Source: Paenibacillus aurantius (GTDB lineage: Bacteria; Bacillota; Bacilli; Paenibacillales; NBRC-103111). Taken from it: a stretch of 64,000 nucleotides of DNA. The position numbers were made by a program, and so were the translations under genes. This document shows positions 52,729-61,003 of the stretch, piece by piece; position 1 is the first letter of the stretch, and each line of letters begins with the position of its first letter. The stretch covers positions 3,506,001-3,570,000 of the forward strand of contig NZ_CP130318.1 in the NCBI RefSeq assembly GCF_032268605.1, given 5' to 3'. The notes beneath the pieces were generated by a model. It was not told the origin of the DNA. It saw only the letters and a list, made by a program, of their open reading frames with translations, and made no database searches.

Positions 52729-53597
52729 ACCTTTATATCCATGATTTTGATAATGATCGCTAGACAGCCCGCCAAAAGAATGAGGGACAAGGTCATGATG
52801 GCCATACCGGAAGCTCCGTCATATAAAGGGGCCATGTAGTCCGGGGAACTCAAGCTCAGCAGAGCGATAATGGCGAGCGGAGCCGCACCCAGCACTTTCG
52901 CCTCGAATCTCTTTTGAGCAATGAGGACCTGAATCTCCTGCTTGATCTCCACCTTCTCTCCGATCATGTTGGAGGTCCGTCTCATCACCTCGATCAAGTT
53001 CCCTCCGGATCGCTTGCAAATGACGAACACCTCCGTAAAGCTGCGGATATCGTCCAGGTCGGCCCGCTCCGAAAGATCCGACAGAGCCTGCTCCACCGTC
53101 TCGCCGCGGTCAAGTTTACCGGCAATCCTCCGGAATTCCTTCAAGATCGGCGTCGAAGGGTCCGGATAGAGCAGCATAAGATCCTGCAAAACATCACGGA
53201 AAGCATTCTCGACCGACTTTCCGGCGGATAAGGATGTCGCCAAGGAGTACAACGCCTGCTTGAACTGTCCGTTCAGTTGCTCCTTTCTTTTGCGAATCAT
53301 TCCTTTCACTACGATTCTCGGATAAAGCAGGGCCAGGCAAGAGCACATGGCTGCGATAAGGAAGCTTTTGTAGAACAAGTAGCCGGCTGCGAACAGCAGG
53401 CATCCCGCCAGAAGCAGATGGAAGCCCTTCTCTTTGCCCGTCAAGGTATACGTTGAATACCGCTCCGCCTCCTCCCCTTCTCCCTTTGGTCGGGAGACCG
53501 GTGGTTTGAACGCCAGGTTCTTTCTTCGCTTGTCCAGATGCCCCATCATTAACCACGTTAACAATCCTAGAACCGCTGCAACCGCCGTTGTCTTCAT
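52725..53597 (-). CDS. tadB: TadB-like type II secretion F-domain protein
   Basis: 290 residues. T2SSF domain from about 105 (FKQALYSLATSLSAGKSVEN, SFTEVFVICKRSGGNLIEVM) with helices at 60-90 and the C terminus. It is the larger platform partner of TadC. The ATG overlaps the tadA stop (ATGA at 53594-53597), which fixes the start and rejects the earlier ATG at 53621. Confidence 0.9.
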   Translation of the reverse strand: MKTTAVAAVLGLLTWLMMGHLDKRRKNLAFKPPVSRPKGEGEEAERYSTYTLTGKEKGFHLLLAGCLLFAAGYLFYKSFLIAAMCSCLALLYPRIVVKGMIRKRKEQLNGQFKQALYSLATSLSAGKSVENAFRDVLQDLMLLYPDPSTPILKEFRRIAGKLDRGETVEQALSDLSERADLDDIRSFTEVFVICKRSGGNLIEVMRRTSNMIGEKVEIKQEIQVLIAQKRFEAKVLGAAPLAIIALLSLSSPDYMAPLYDGASGMAIMTLSLILLAGCLAIIIKIMDIKV

Positions 53598-54814
53598 CCC
53601 GCGTCCCTCTCCACCGTGCATAAGCCGGCTTTCTTGGCTTTCTCCGTAGGTAAGAGCCGGCGCCCCGTCGGCACCAGCCGCCCGCCCTCTTCTTCGGAGA
53701 AGATGTACAAGGGATGAAGCACCACCTCTCCGTTCCGGATTCCCGCCACTTCTTGGATCTCGGTTACTTTGCGGGATTTGTCCTTCAGCCGCGACAAATG
53801 AATGATAATATCGAGGGCCGATGCAATTTGACTTCTGACGACTGGCAGGGGAAGGTCCGCTCCGCTCAGCACCATCGTCTCCAGCCGGCTGATCATATCC
53901 ACGGAGGAGTTAGCATGTCCGGTAGATAAGGAACCGTCATGCCCGGTATTCATGGCCTGCAGCATATCCATCGCTTCCGCGCCCCTTACTTCCCCGACGA
54001 TGATCCGGTTCGGACGCATTCGTAAGGAGGACCGGATTAAATCCCGGATGGTGATCTCCCCTTTGCCTTCGGTATTGGCATTTCGAGTCTCCAGACTAAC
54101 CAGATTCGGAATGGTATCCATGTGCAGCTCCGCCGAGTCTTCTATGGTGATCACCCGTTCATCCTCAGGAATGAAGCGGGCCAGTGCATTCAGAAAAGTC
54201 GTCTTGCCGGACCCGGTCCCCCCGCCAATGAAAATATTGTAATGAGCCTGCACGAGCCTTCGGAGCATCTCGGCTGCCTCCTCCGGAATAGCTCCCAGCC
54301 GGATCAGTTCTTCCACCGTGATCGGACGATCCGGAAACTTCCTTATGGTCATGGTTGGACCTTTTAAGGCGATGGGCGGAAGAACAACGTTCACCCGGGA
54401 GCCGTCCGAGAGGCGCGCATCGACAATCGGACTTGCATCATTCACCACGCGGTTTACTTTGGCCACAATGGACTGGATGACATCCTCCAGCTTCTCGGCG
54501 CTTTCGAAGCGGACGGGAGATCGGCTTACCCTCCCGTTCTGTTCGATGAAGACTTCATCGTGGCGGTTGATCATCACCTCCGAAATACTGCGGTCCTCCA
54601 TTAGCGGCTGGAGCACATCGAGTCCCCGGAAGGAATGAAACAGCCGGTCGGCGATTCGTTTCTTGGCGGAAGCGGTCAAAGGCTCTCCTCCCGCCCATTC
54701 CAGCACTTCACTGTCTATCCATTCCTTCAGCTGGTCGTCTCCCACCGAGCCGAACCGATCCAGCCTTTCGACCAGATTCCTCCTCATGACGGAAACTAGC
54801 TCCTCCTCGTTCAA
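53594..54814 (-). CDS. tadA: TadA/CpaF secretion ATPase
   Basis: 406 residues. Walker A GGGTGSGKTTFLNAL, Asp box ITIEDSAELHM, the conserved LRMRPNRIIVGEVRG (Walker B) and His box TGHDGSLSTGHAN are all intact. It powers pilus assembly at the cytoplasmic face. TTG at 54812-54814 overlaps the tadZ stop (TTGA) with GGAGG upstream, so it is preferred over the longer frame. Confidence 0.93.
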   Translation of the reverse strand: MNEEELVSVMRRNLVERLDRFGSVGDDQLKEWIDSEVLEWAGGEPLTASAKKRIADRLFHSFRGLDVLQPLMEDRSISEVMINRHDEVFIEQNGRVSRSPVRFESAEKLEDVIQSIVAKVNRVVNDASPIVDARLSDGSRVNVVLPPIALKGPTMTIRKFPDRPITVEELIRLGAIPEEAAEMLRRLVQAHYNIFIGGGTGSGKTTFLNALARFIPEDERVITIEDSAELHMDTIPNLVSLETRNANTEGKGEITIRDLIRSSLRMRPNRIIVGEVRGAEAMDMLQAMNTGHDGSLSTGHANSSVDMISRLETMVLSGADLPLPVVRSQIASALDIIIHLSRLKDKSRKVTEIQEVAGIRNGEVVLHPLYIFSEEEGGRLVPTGRRLLPTEKAKKAGLCTVERDAG

Positions 54815-55920
54815 GACGGGGTCGCCTCCTCTCTTCCGTAACGGAGATACCACTGCATAACCTGCTCGCGAAAAATCGGTTGCTCCTTAAGCTGCTTACT
54901 CTCCCGGACTTCCTTCCATTCCGGAACATAAGGGAAATGTCCGCTGATTTCCCAAGGAAGGGAACTGAAATCGTTCACCAGACGTCCCGTATACCGGTTG
55001 AGAATAAAGGATAAGGCGCCGGGCTTCCAACGGGCGGCTTTCTGAAGCTCGGTATAAAGCAGAGCGGCTTTGTGCAAGTGGTTGCGGTCATCCTGAAGCA
55101 GCCATAGAATGACATCGCTCTGGGAAAAGGCCGCCTGCACCCGATCCTCCGGGATCGAGTCCAAATCCATCACGACTGCGTCATAATCCCCGGTATCCAC
55201 GATCGCCTCCACCAGCCGGACCGTTTCTTCTTCCCGGACCTCCTTCATTTCCGGAATGTGGGAAAGGGGAGGCAGAAATTCCACCTTCGTTTCGGGATCG
55301 ATGCTCTTTAAGGCTAGCAGCTTAGCGGAAGCATGCTCCGGCTGGGCTTTCAGGTAGTAAAGCATTTTGGCAAACCCCCCGCCATCTCCCGTTGACTGAA
55401 AGATCAGCTCGGACCCCACCCCCTCCAGATTTAAGTAGAAGACTTTGTGGCCCTGCAGCCCTAAGGCGGCTGCCAGGTTGCAGGCAACCGTCGTCTTGCC
55501 GGCTCCCCCAACCGCCGAGTACACGGAAAGGATTCGGGTCCGGCTGCGGTTCGCCGTTCCGGTCCCTTCTTCCGAAAGACTCACATTTTCGGCACCAATA
55601 GCAATCAGCTGGGGAAGGAGCCGGTTCAGCGGCTGGTATTTGTTCAAGGCTTGCCCTAAGGTTGTTTCTCCTTCCAAGTGATGGCACGCTTCAATCCGTA
55701 CCCCGTAAGCCGGGTGAGGGGACAGCTCTGCGGCACACCGGCTGTCGGCGAACAACAGATCCAGCCTCCCCTGGTTGTTTACATATTGCTCCAACGCCTG
55801 CTTCCCCGTAAACTGCTTCACGACCAGACGCTTAGCATAGTCCGAGGAACGGATATAGGACGTCAACAATCCCATATAGTCCGGATCGGCATCCAGAAGT
55901 CCCAGTGTAAGCTTCCTCAT
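54811..55920 (-). CDS. tadZ: TadZ/CpaE-like ParA-type protein
   Basis: 369 residues. A receiver-like N-terminal domain (TLGLLDADPDYMGLLTSYIR), then a ParA/MinD-type ATPase domain with deviant Walker A YSAVGGAGKTTVACNLA near residue 135 and VMDLDSIPED. TadZ places the Tad machine in the cell. The fifth residue from the classical KGG pattern is Ala-Val-Gly-Gly, lacking the signature lysine at the first position. GGGAGG precedes the ATG. Confidence 0.88.
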   Translation of the reverse strand: MRKLTLGLLDADPDYMGLLTSYIRSSDYAKRLVVKQFTGKQALEQYVNNQGRLDLLFADSRCAAELSPHPAYGVRIEACHHLEGETTLGQALNKYQPLNRLLPQLIAIGAENVSLSEEGTGTANRSRTRILSVYSAVGGAGKTTVACNLAAALGLQGHKVFYLNLEGVGSELIFQSTGDGGGFAKMLYYLKAQPEHASAKLLALKSIDPETKVEFLPPLSHIPEMKEVREEETVRLVEAIVDTGDYDAVVMDLDSIPEDRVQAAFSQSDVILWLLQDDRNHLHKAALLYTELQKAARWKPGALSFILNRYTGRLVNDFSSLPWEISGHFPYVPEWKEVRESKQLKEQPIFREQVMQWYLRYGREEATPS

Positions 55921-55967
55921 TCATCATCCTCCCGTTAAGTTTTACCTGCCTGTGCAGGTGAACTTTC

Positions 55968-56180
55968 CTAAAGAATTCCCTCCTTCTTGTTGACCAGAAC
56001 GCAAAAAGCACCGCCGCAACCATCTCGAACTAAGATGGCCACGACGGTGCTTCCGCCTGTGGTTGTTAAGTTAGTTTGTAATATAACACACTCATCAAAA
56101 GCCTGCAACCCTGCATTTTCCTTTTCGGCGAGGCTCTGCAACTTGTGAAAAAATATGGCCCGGTGTTCAGGACTCTCCAT
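55968..56180 (-). CDS. Possible small ORF overlapping a terminator hairpin
   Basis: 70 codons beginning MESPEHRAIFFHKLQ, with GGGGAG 6 bases before the ATG. The 3' half (about 56003-56050) is the strong hairpin described below, so its coding and RNA structure overlap. It could be a leader peptide, a short protein or chance. I do not recognise the product. Confidence 0.35.
   Translation of the reverse strand: MESPEHRAIFFHKLQSLAEKENAGLQAFDECVILQTNLTTTGGSTVVAILVRDGCGGAFCVLVNKKEGIL
56003..56050 (-). terminator. Long hairpin terminator between kinase gene and tadZ
   Basis: Minus-strand RNA arms at 56033-56050 and 56008-56025 pair over 18 bp with a 7-base loop and are followed by TTTTT (56003-56007). 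Four of the pairs are G-U in this strand and would be A-C mismatches in the plus-strand RNA. It should end most kinase transcripts and lower read-through into tadZ. Confidence 0.85.
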
Positions 56181-56191
56181 ATGGATCTCCC

Positions 56192-57823
56192 CTACCGGAC
56201 AGACAACCACTTGAACAGTCCTGCTCCTTTATGGCTTTCCCTCTCCAGTCGGTCCTTAGGCAATAGTTTCTCAAGCATGGGCCGCATGGCCGGAAGCCAT
56301 GGAGCGGAAGGGCCATAGCTCTCGGGGATTCCCTCCCCCTTCCACTGCCATTCCAAGACCGTTCCTCCCCGCTCCTCGGGGATCCGGATCAGCGGCTCCC
56401 AGGGCAGGGAAGCCAGCCATTCCCGTCGGCGGGGAAACGGCTGGTCCCGGTTGGCCGCAAGCACAAGAGCTTTGTCTTCCGCCCTCTGTTCCGCCAGCCT
56501 TGCCGCGAGCTCACGGCTGGAAGGAGAGCCGAGCTTGCCGGGATGAGGCCCGGCCACTACAACCACAAGATCGGCTCGATCGCACAGCTCAACGGCCTCC
56601 TCATGCTCCCAACCGGTGGATAGATCCACAATCGTAATATCCGTTTTGACGGCATGAAGCAGACGGTACAGCTTTTCCTTGGACCAGCCGGCCGGAGAGC
56701 GGTCCGGATGAAGGGGAACCCACTCCGTCAAGCCCGACCTCCAAGGAATGTGCTCTCCCTCGGTTCCTTCTTCGACCCGGGTGACAAGCGGCTTATAGTC
56801 CTTAGGGGCATACCGGTCTCCGTAAAGGAGACTATAGAGCTCCGGCTGAACGGATGTCGATTCCACCAGGGCATGGGCCACCTTCAGTTGGCGAAGCGTA
56901 TGGCACAAGGCAAGGCTTATGTAAGTGGAGCCGGCCCCGGGGTATAAGCTCCCGATCGCAATGAGCTTACGGGGGATAGAACCGCTGCTTCCGGCGTTAC
57001 CCTCTCTTCCGGCTTCTGTCTGGTACAGAAGCCGGTCCAAATCCACTTTCAGGTCAAACGCAGAAGAATACCGGTCTTGGGGATTCTTCTCCAGCAGCCG
57101 GTGCACGACTGCGGTTAGCCGTCTGCCTGCCGGCAGCAGGCTTTCCCTCTCCCCGCTCCATCCTTCCTTGTCGTAAGGATGAGCTCCGGTCAGCAGATAG
57201 TACATCATTGCTCCTAAAGTGTAGAGGTCGGTCCGGGCATCGGTTTGCTTGTTCTCGAACTGCTCAGGTGCGGCAAAGCCTATGGTCCCCAACTGGATCG
57301 TATCCGAGCTCTGTCCGCTTGAGTAACAACGGGCGATTCCGAAATCGATCAGCCGGACATTGTCCTGCTCGTCGATCATGACATTGGACGGCTTCAAATC
57401 CCGGTAGATCACAGGCGTTGGAGCCAAATTATGTAAATACTGGAACAGATCGCACAGCTGGGAAGCATAACGGATGATTTGCCGCTCCGAGAGCCTCCCC
57501 CTTTGATGCTTTTGCAGCAGATCCTCCCCGCTGACATAATCCATGATCAGATAACTGAACCCGTGGCTGTCGGGAGGAAAGAAGTCGGCAATCTTAGGCA
57601 GAAAAGGATGGTCCAGACGAGCCAGAAGCCGGGCCTCCTCCTCGAATCCTTTTAAATTATGGGAGTGACGGACCGAAGCCTTTACCGCCCATTTCTTTCC
57701 GGGGAGCTTCCTATCCTCCGCGAGAAAGACGGCTCCCATTCCCCCGGCGCCTAAGCGCTCACCGATCCGGTATCTCCCCGCCAAAAGCTCCCCTTCCTGG
57801 ATAGGCAGTTTATCGATGATCAA
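56192..57823 (-). CDS. Ser/Thr protein kinase fused to a ParA/MinD-like domain
   Basis: 543 residues. Kinase domain at about 1-275: GERLGAGGMGAVFLAE (ATP loop), AVKAS with the Lys, VIYRDLKPSNVMI (catalytic Asp; YRD instead of HRD), LIDFGIA and GFAAPEQF. The second half, from about 290, has a MinD/ParA-like order (KLIAIGSLYPGAGSTYISLA, TIVDLSTGW, ADLVVVVAGPHPGK), but the P-loop lacks its lysine, so ATPase activity is unlikely. No PASTA or membrane domain. It precedes the tad operon across a terminator. Start TTG at 57823 with AAGGGGG upstream. It may be the kinase partner of the FHA protein. Confidence 0.85.
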   Translation of the reverse strand: MIIDKLPIQEGELLAGRYRIGERLGAGGMGAVFLAEDRKLPGKKWAVKASVRHSHNLKGFEEEARLLARLDHPFLPKIADFFPPDSHGFSYLIMDYVSGEDLLQKHQRGRLSERQIIRYASQLCDLFQYLHNLAPTPVIYRDLKPSNVMIDEQDNVRLIDFGIARCYSSGQSSDTIQLGTIGFAAPEQFENKQTDARTDLYTLGAMMYYLLTGAHPYDKEGWSGERESLLPAGRRLTAVVHRLLEKNPQDRYSSAFDLKVDLDRLLYQTEAGREGNAGSSGSIPRKLIAIGSLYPGAGSTYISLALCHTLRQLKVAHALVESTSVQPELYSLLYGDRYAPKDYKPLVTRVEEGTEGEHIPWRSGLTEWVPLHPDRSPAGWSKEKLYRLLHAVKTDITIVDLSTGWEHEEAVELCDRADLVVVVAGPHPGKLGSPSSRELAARLAEQRAEDKALVLAANRDQPFPRRREWLASLPWEPLIRIPEERGGTVLEWQWKGEGIPESYGPSAPWLPAMRPMLEKLLPKDRLERESHKGAGLFKWLSVR

Positions 57824-57898
57824 ATGTTAATTTCCCCCTTTTCTCTCCAATTGAGATGGATTATAGGGGGACGGCGGGCAAAAATCCAGCTTTAATTT

Positions 57899-57931
57899 AC
57901 TTAATGCCATTAATGGTAAGCATCATTAATA
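57899..57931. promoter_or_regulatory. Repeated ATTAATG-type motifs upstream of the kinase gene
   Basis: CCATTAATGG (57907-57916) is a 10-bp palindrome, and CATTAAT recurs at 57924-57930, 16 bases on. They lie about 85 bases before the kinase TTG and 30 bases past a TATAAT-like box. Possible operator; no regulator is known. Confidence 0.35.
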
Positions 57932-57944
57932 GCTAAGGACACGT

Positions 57945-58925
57945 TCAGCTGACCAGGTTTCGTGATGCCGTTAAGCCGGCCAGCCTTCCCAGGTCAACGT
58001 TCCCTCCGCTGACGACAAGTACGGTCTTCCGTCCTTTAAGCGGAAGCCGACCGCTTAGCAGCGCGGCCAACGGAGCTGCTCCCGCTCCTTCCACTAGAAG
58101 CTTGGATCGTTCGAGCAGAAGCATCATCGCTTCCGTTAATTCTGCTTCGGAAACGGTGCACATCGTATCTACCTGCTGCCGGATCATCTCAAAGGGGAGA
58201 AGGCCGGGGGTCTGCACGCACAAGCCGTCGGCAATGGACCGGGGAGCGGGCACGATCATACGCTGGCCGGCCTGCCACGAAAGGAATCCGGAAGAAGCCT
58301 GCTCCGGCTGCACCCCGATGATTTCCACTTCCGGCTTAAGTGTTTTGACGGCAGCCGCAATGCCACTGATCAAGCCGCCTCCTCCGACCGGGACAACAAT
58401 GGTCTCGACATCCGGAAGGGACTGAAGAATCTCCAAGCCTACCGTTCCCTGCCCGGAGATGATGTCTTCGTCGTCGAAGGCATGCACAAAGCAGGCTCCT
58501 TTTTCCTCGGAAAGCTGCAGCGCATGCCGGTAGGCTTCATCGTAATTCGCCCCGTGCAGCACGACCTTCGATCCATACCCTTCCGTGGCCTGTACCTTCG
58601 CCGACGGAGCGGCTTCGGGCATGACGATAATGGAGGGGACGCCGAAATGGGCGGCGGCGCAGGCCACCCCTTGGGCATGATTGCCCGCCGAAGCGGTGAT
58701 AAGCCCTTTGGCTCGGGCTTCCGCCGACAGGCGGGCCGCTTTAACGAAGGCTCCTCGAATTTTGAAGGCGCCCGTCTTCTGCAGATTTTCCAGCTTCAAA
58801 TACACCTGGCTTTCGCTCATGGCGCTGAACGTTCGGGAAGCCTGCAGCGGCGTCTCGTGAATGATTCCTTTCAGAAGCTTCTGTGCCTCCACTACCTTTT
58901 GGTACGTTACCGTGTAATCCCCAAT
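57945..58925 (-). CDS. ilvA: Threonine ammonia-lyase without ACT domain, apparent ATT start
   Basis: 326 residues as fold type II PLP enzyme: KTGAFKIRGAFVK holds the PLP lysine near residue 50, SAGNHAQGVACAA near 75, VGGGGLISGI near 180 and the final VVSGGN. It deaminates threonine to 2-oxobutanoate. Length equals the short type without the regulatory ACT domain, yet a T-box precedes it. ATT at 58923-58925 has AGGAG 7 bases upstream; in-frame ATG is only in the T-box terminator at about 58979, and TTG at 58961 lacks a ribosome site. The start is inference. Confidence 0.85.
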   Translation of the reverse strand: MGDYTVTYQKVVEAQKLLKGIIHETPLQASRTFSAMSESQVYLKLENLQKTGAFKIRGAFVKAARLSAEARAKGLITASAGNHAQGVACAAAHFGVPSIIVMPEAAPSAKVQATEGYGSKVVLHGANYDEAYRHALQLSEEKGACFVHAFDDEDIISGQGTVGLEILQSLPDVETIVVPVGGGGLISGIAAAVKTLKPEVEIIGVQPEQASSGFLSWQAGQRMIVPAPRSIADGLCVQTPGLLPFEMIRQQVDTMCTVSEAELTEAMMLLLERSKLLVEGAGAAPLAALLSGRLPLKGRKTVLVVSGGNVDLGRLAGLTASRNLVS

Positions 58926-58964
58926 TGAACCACTCCTGACTTTATCCTTAATATTCAAAATAAC

Positions 58965-59290
58965 AAAAAAAGCCCTCATCCCCAAGGGACGAGAGCCTGC
59001 TCGCGTTACCACCCTACTTCCAGCATGCCCTAAAAAAAGGCCGCTGGCACTTATCCGGCATACCATCATATGCCGCTCCCGGTAACGGTGGAGGTCCGGT
59101 TGTTCCTACTAAGAGCCTCGCATGGATAAATCACGGAGGAGCAGAGTTCGGATTACGCCTCGGAGGTGATTTTCAGCTAAAGCGGAACACCGGCTTCGCA
59201 GCAGCCGCCGGCTCTCTGGGTTCAGCAAACTAGCTTACTCTTCCTCTTCATGGGCTTTGAGGGGTTAATTGAATTTTCTGAAAAAGATAA
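58965..59290 (-). promoter_or_regulatory. T-box riboswitch leader of ilvA
   Basis: On the minus strand the leader begins near 59290. AAGAGGAAGAGTAAGC near its 5' end is typical of stem I; AGGGTGGTAACGCG (59002-59015) is the T-box antiterminator motif (one change from AGGGTGGNACCGCG); the competing terminator GCTCTCGTCCC/GGGATGAGGGC with TTTTTTT lies at 58965-59000. Uncharged tRNA would hold the antiterminator. The specifier is likely Ile given ilvA; I could not fix the codon by eye. Confidence 0.88.
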
Positions 59291-59297
59291 TGATCTT

Positions 59298-59326
59298 ATA
59301 ATACCCGATTTAGAAATGGTTATCAA
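59298..59326 (-). promoter_or_regulatory. SigmaA promoter for the T-box-ilvA transcript
   Basis: Minus-strand TTGATA (59321-59326), 17-base spacer, TATTAT (59298-59303). It overlaps the end of the upstream ABC ATPase gene. Confidence 0.75.
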
Positions 59327-60095
59327 GCACTTTGATCCAAGGGCGTTCTCTATTCCATTCCAAGGATAACGTAATGCCGAAGGCCCGGCCCAAATTCTCG
59401 GCTGTCAAAACTTCCTTCTTCGGTCCGGAAGCCACCGTTTCTCCTTGATCGATAAGGACTACATGCGTGTACAACGGCATAATCTCTTCCACATGATGGG
59501 TGACATAGATCGTCGTGATGCCGCGTCCGGCCAGCTGGTCGATATTCTCCAGAAGCTTCTCGCGCTCGTACAGATCAAGGCCGGCACAAGGCTCGTCCAG
59601 AATCAGAATGGAGGGCTCCGTCATCAACGACCGGGCCAGCATGACCTTCTTCCTCTCTCCTTGCGACAAAGTGCCGAGGGGCTGCTTGGCCACATGGCTT
59701 AATCCGACAAAATTCAGCATCTCTTCCGCCTTGTCGATGACCTCCTGGGGAATGGTCTGATAGAAGCGCAGAAACCCGTATTCTCCGGTGGCCACCACCT
59801 CCCAAACGGGATCGCCGAGATTTAGCTTCTCGAAGAGTGATTGGGAAATGTAGCCGATTTTTTTGCGGACCTCTCTTAAATCGACCGTGCCGTACAGATT
59901 GCCCATAACTTCGACTTTACCCGAGCTCGGAAACAAATAGCCGTTGATCATCTCGAGAAGGGTGGTCTTGCCGGAGCCGTTACGTCCGAGAATGACCCAT
60001 TGTTCAGCGGGCTTCACCTGAAGGTTAATGCCCTTAATTATCGTTCGTTCTTCCCGCTTAAAATAAATATCCGTCAGCTTGATCACTTGGTTCAC
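59310..60095 (-). CDS. ABC transporter ATP-binding protein, YlmA-like
   Basis: About 261 residues with GRNGSGKTTLL, LSQGERKKVMLARSL and ILILDEPCAGLD, then switch His in TIYVTHHVEEIMP. The N-terminal sequence and size agree with Bacillus YlmA, a lone ATPase with no membrane partner nearby. The substrate is unknown. The start is chosen at GTG 60095 after AGGGT; alternatives are 60098 and 60119. Confidence 0.85.
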   Translation of the reverse strand: MNQVIKLTDIYFKREERTIIKGINLQVKPAEQWVILGRNGSGKTTLLEMINGYLFPSSGKVEVMGNLYGTVDLREVRKKIGYISQSLFEKLNLGDPVWEVVATGEYGFLRFYQTIPQEVIDKAEEMLNFVGLSHVAKQPLGTLSQGERKKVMLARSLMTEPSILILDEPCAGLDLYEREKLLENIDQLAGRGITTIYVTHHVEEIMPLYTHVVLIDQGETVASGPKKEVLTAENLGRAFGITLSLEWNRERPWIKVLDNHF

Positions 60096-60145
60096 CACTT
60101 TACCCTGGACTGGTAGCACATATTATCTTATTGTAGCCTGTCAGG

Positions 60146-60991
60146 TTAAAGTTTTCCAGCCCTTGAAGCCAACTCCTTGACCAGGGCGATCTCCTCCCGG
60201 TGGGTGCCGTCCGGCCCGCTTCCCGTCTCCAGAATAAGCGGAATCCCCTTCATTTCGGGACTAGTGATCAGCCGGACCAGGTTCTCTACCCCGATCTGCC
60301 CCTGTCCGATGTTGGCGTGACGATCCCGCCTGGAACCCGAGGGATAGACGGAATCGTTCAGATGAACGGCGCGGAGGTGCTCCCAATAACCCGTTTCATG
60401 TCCTTCCTCCGCCATAGCCTCCCAATTGTCTCCTGTCCAGATCCCCGCCGCGAAAGCATGGCACGTATCCAGACAAAATCCGATCTTGTCCGGGCGCTCC
60501 GTCAAGGACCGGATCTGGGTCAGCTCCCGCAGGGTCATGCCCATCCCCGTTCCTTCACCTGCTTGATTCTCAAGAAGAATCAAGGACTCGCCTTCCCAGC
60601 CCTCCAGAATCCGGTTTAAGCTGCCGATAATGTCCTTGTAGCCCTGCAGTGGGTCCTTTTGCTTGGACTTGCCGAAGTGAACAACAACCCCGATAGAGCC
60701 GCATGCATTGGTGATGTCCAGATCATTGCGCAGGGACGCGGCAACGGCCTCCGCCAAGCCCGGTTCTGCTATCGCCAAGTTGGATGGATACGGAGAATGG
60801 GAAATGGAAACGAGCCCGTTAGACCGGCTTAGCTCCGCGCAGGCAGCCGCGTCCTGGGTGTCGACCTGCTTGACGGTCAGGCTGCGGGGGTTTTTGGGGA
60901 AATATTGAAAGGCGTTCGCCTCAAGAGACAGGGCGGTCCGGGCCGCCCCGGAATACCCGTGACGAATGCTGATGTGGCTCCCGACATACAT
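60146..60991 (-). CDS. nfo: Endonuclease IV (AP endonuclease)
   Basis: 281 residues of the xylose-isomerase-like barrel. Zinc ligands are visible in GSHISIRHGY, LLENQAGEG, CLDTCHAFAAG, VHLNDS, DRHANIGQG and LILETGSG. It nicks DNA 5' to abasic sites in base-excision repair. It lies 12 bases after the Fpg/Nei gene, a fitting pair because the glycosylase creates abasic sites. Confidence 0.92.
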   Translation of the reverse strand: MYVGSHISIRHGYSGAARTALSLEANAFQYFPKNPRSLTVKQVDTQDAAACAELSRSNGLVSISHSPYPSNLAIAEPGLAEAVAASLRNDLDITNACGSIGVVVHFGKSKQKDPLQGYKDIIGSLNRILEGWEGESLILLENQAGEGTGMGMTLRELTQIRSLTERPDKIGFCLDTCHAFAAGIWTGDNWEAMAEEGHETGYWEHLRAVHLNDSVYPSGSRRDRHANIGQGQIGVENLVRLITSPEMKGIPLILETGSGPDGTHREEIALVKELASRAGKL

Positions 60992-61003
60992 GGCCTCGCC
61001 TCC

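Noticed and set aside
58926-59069. Extension of IlvA upstream to the ATG at 59069
   Set aside because: The extra residues are a translation of the T-box antiterminator and terminator, not protein.
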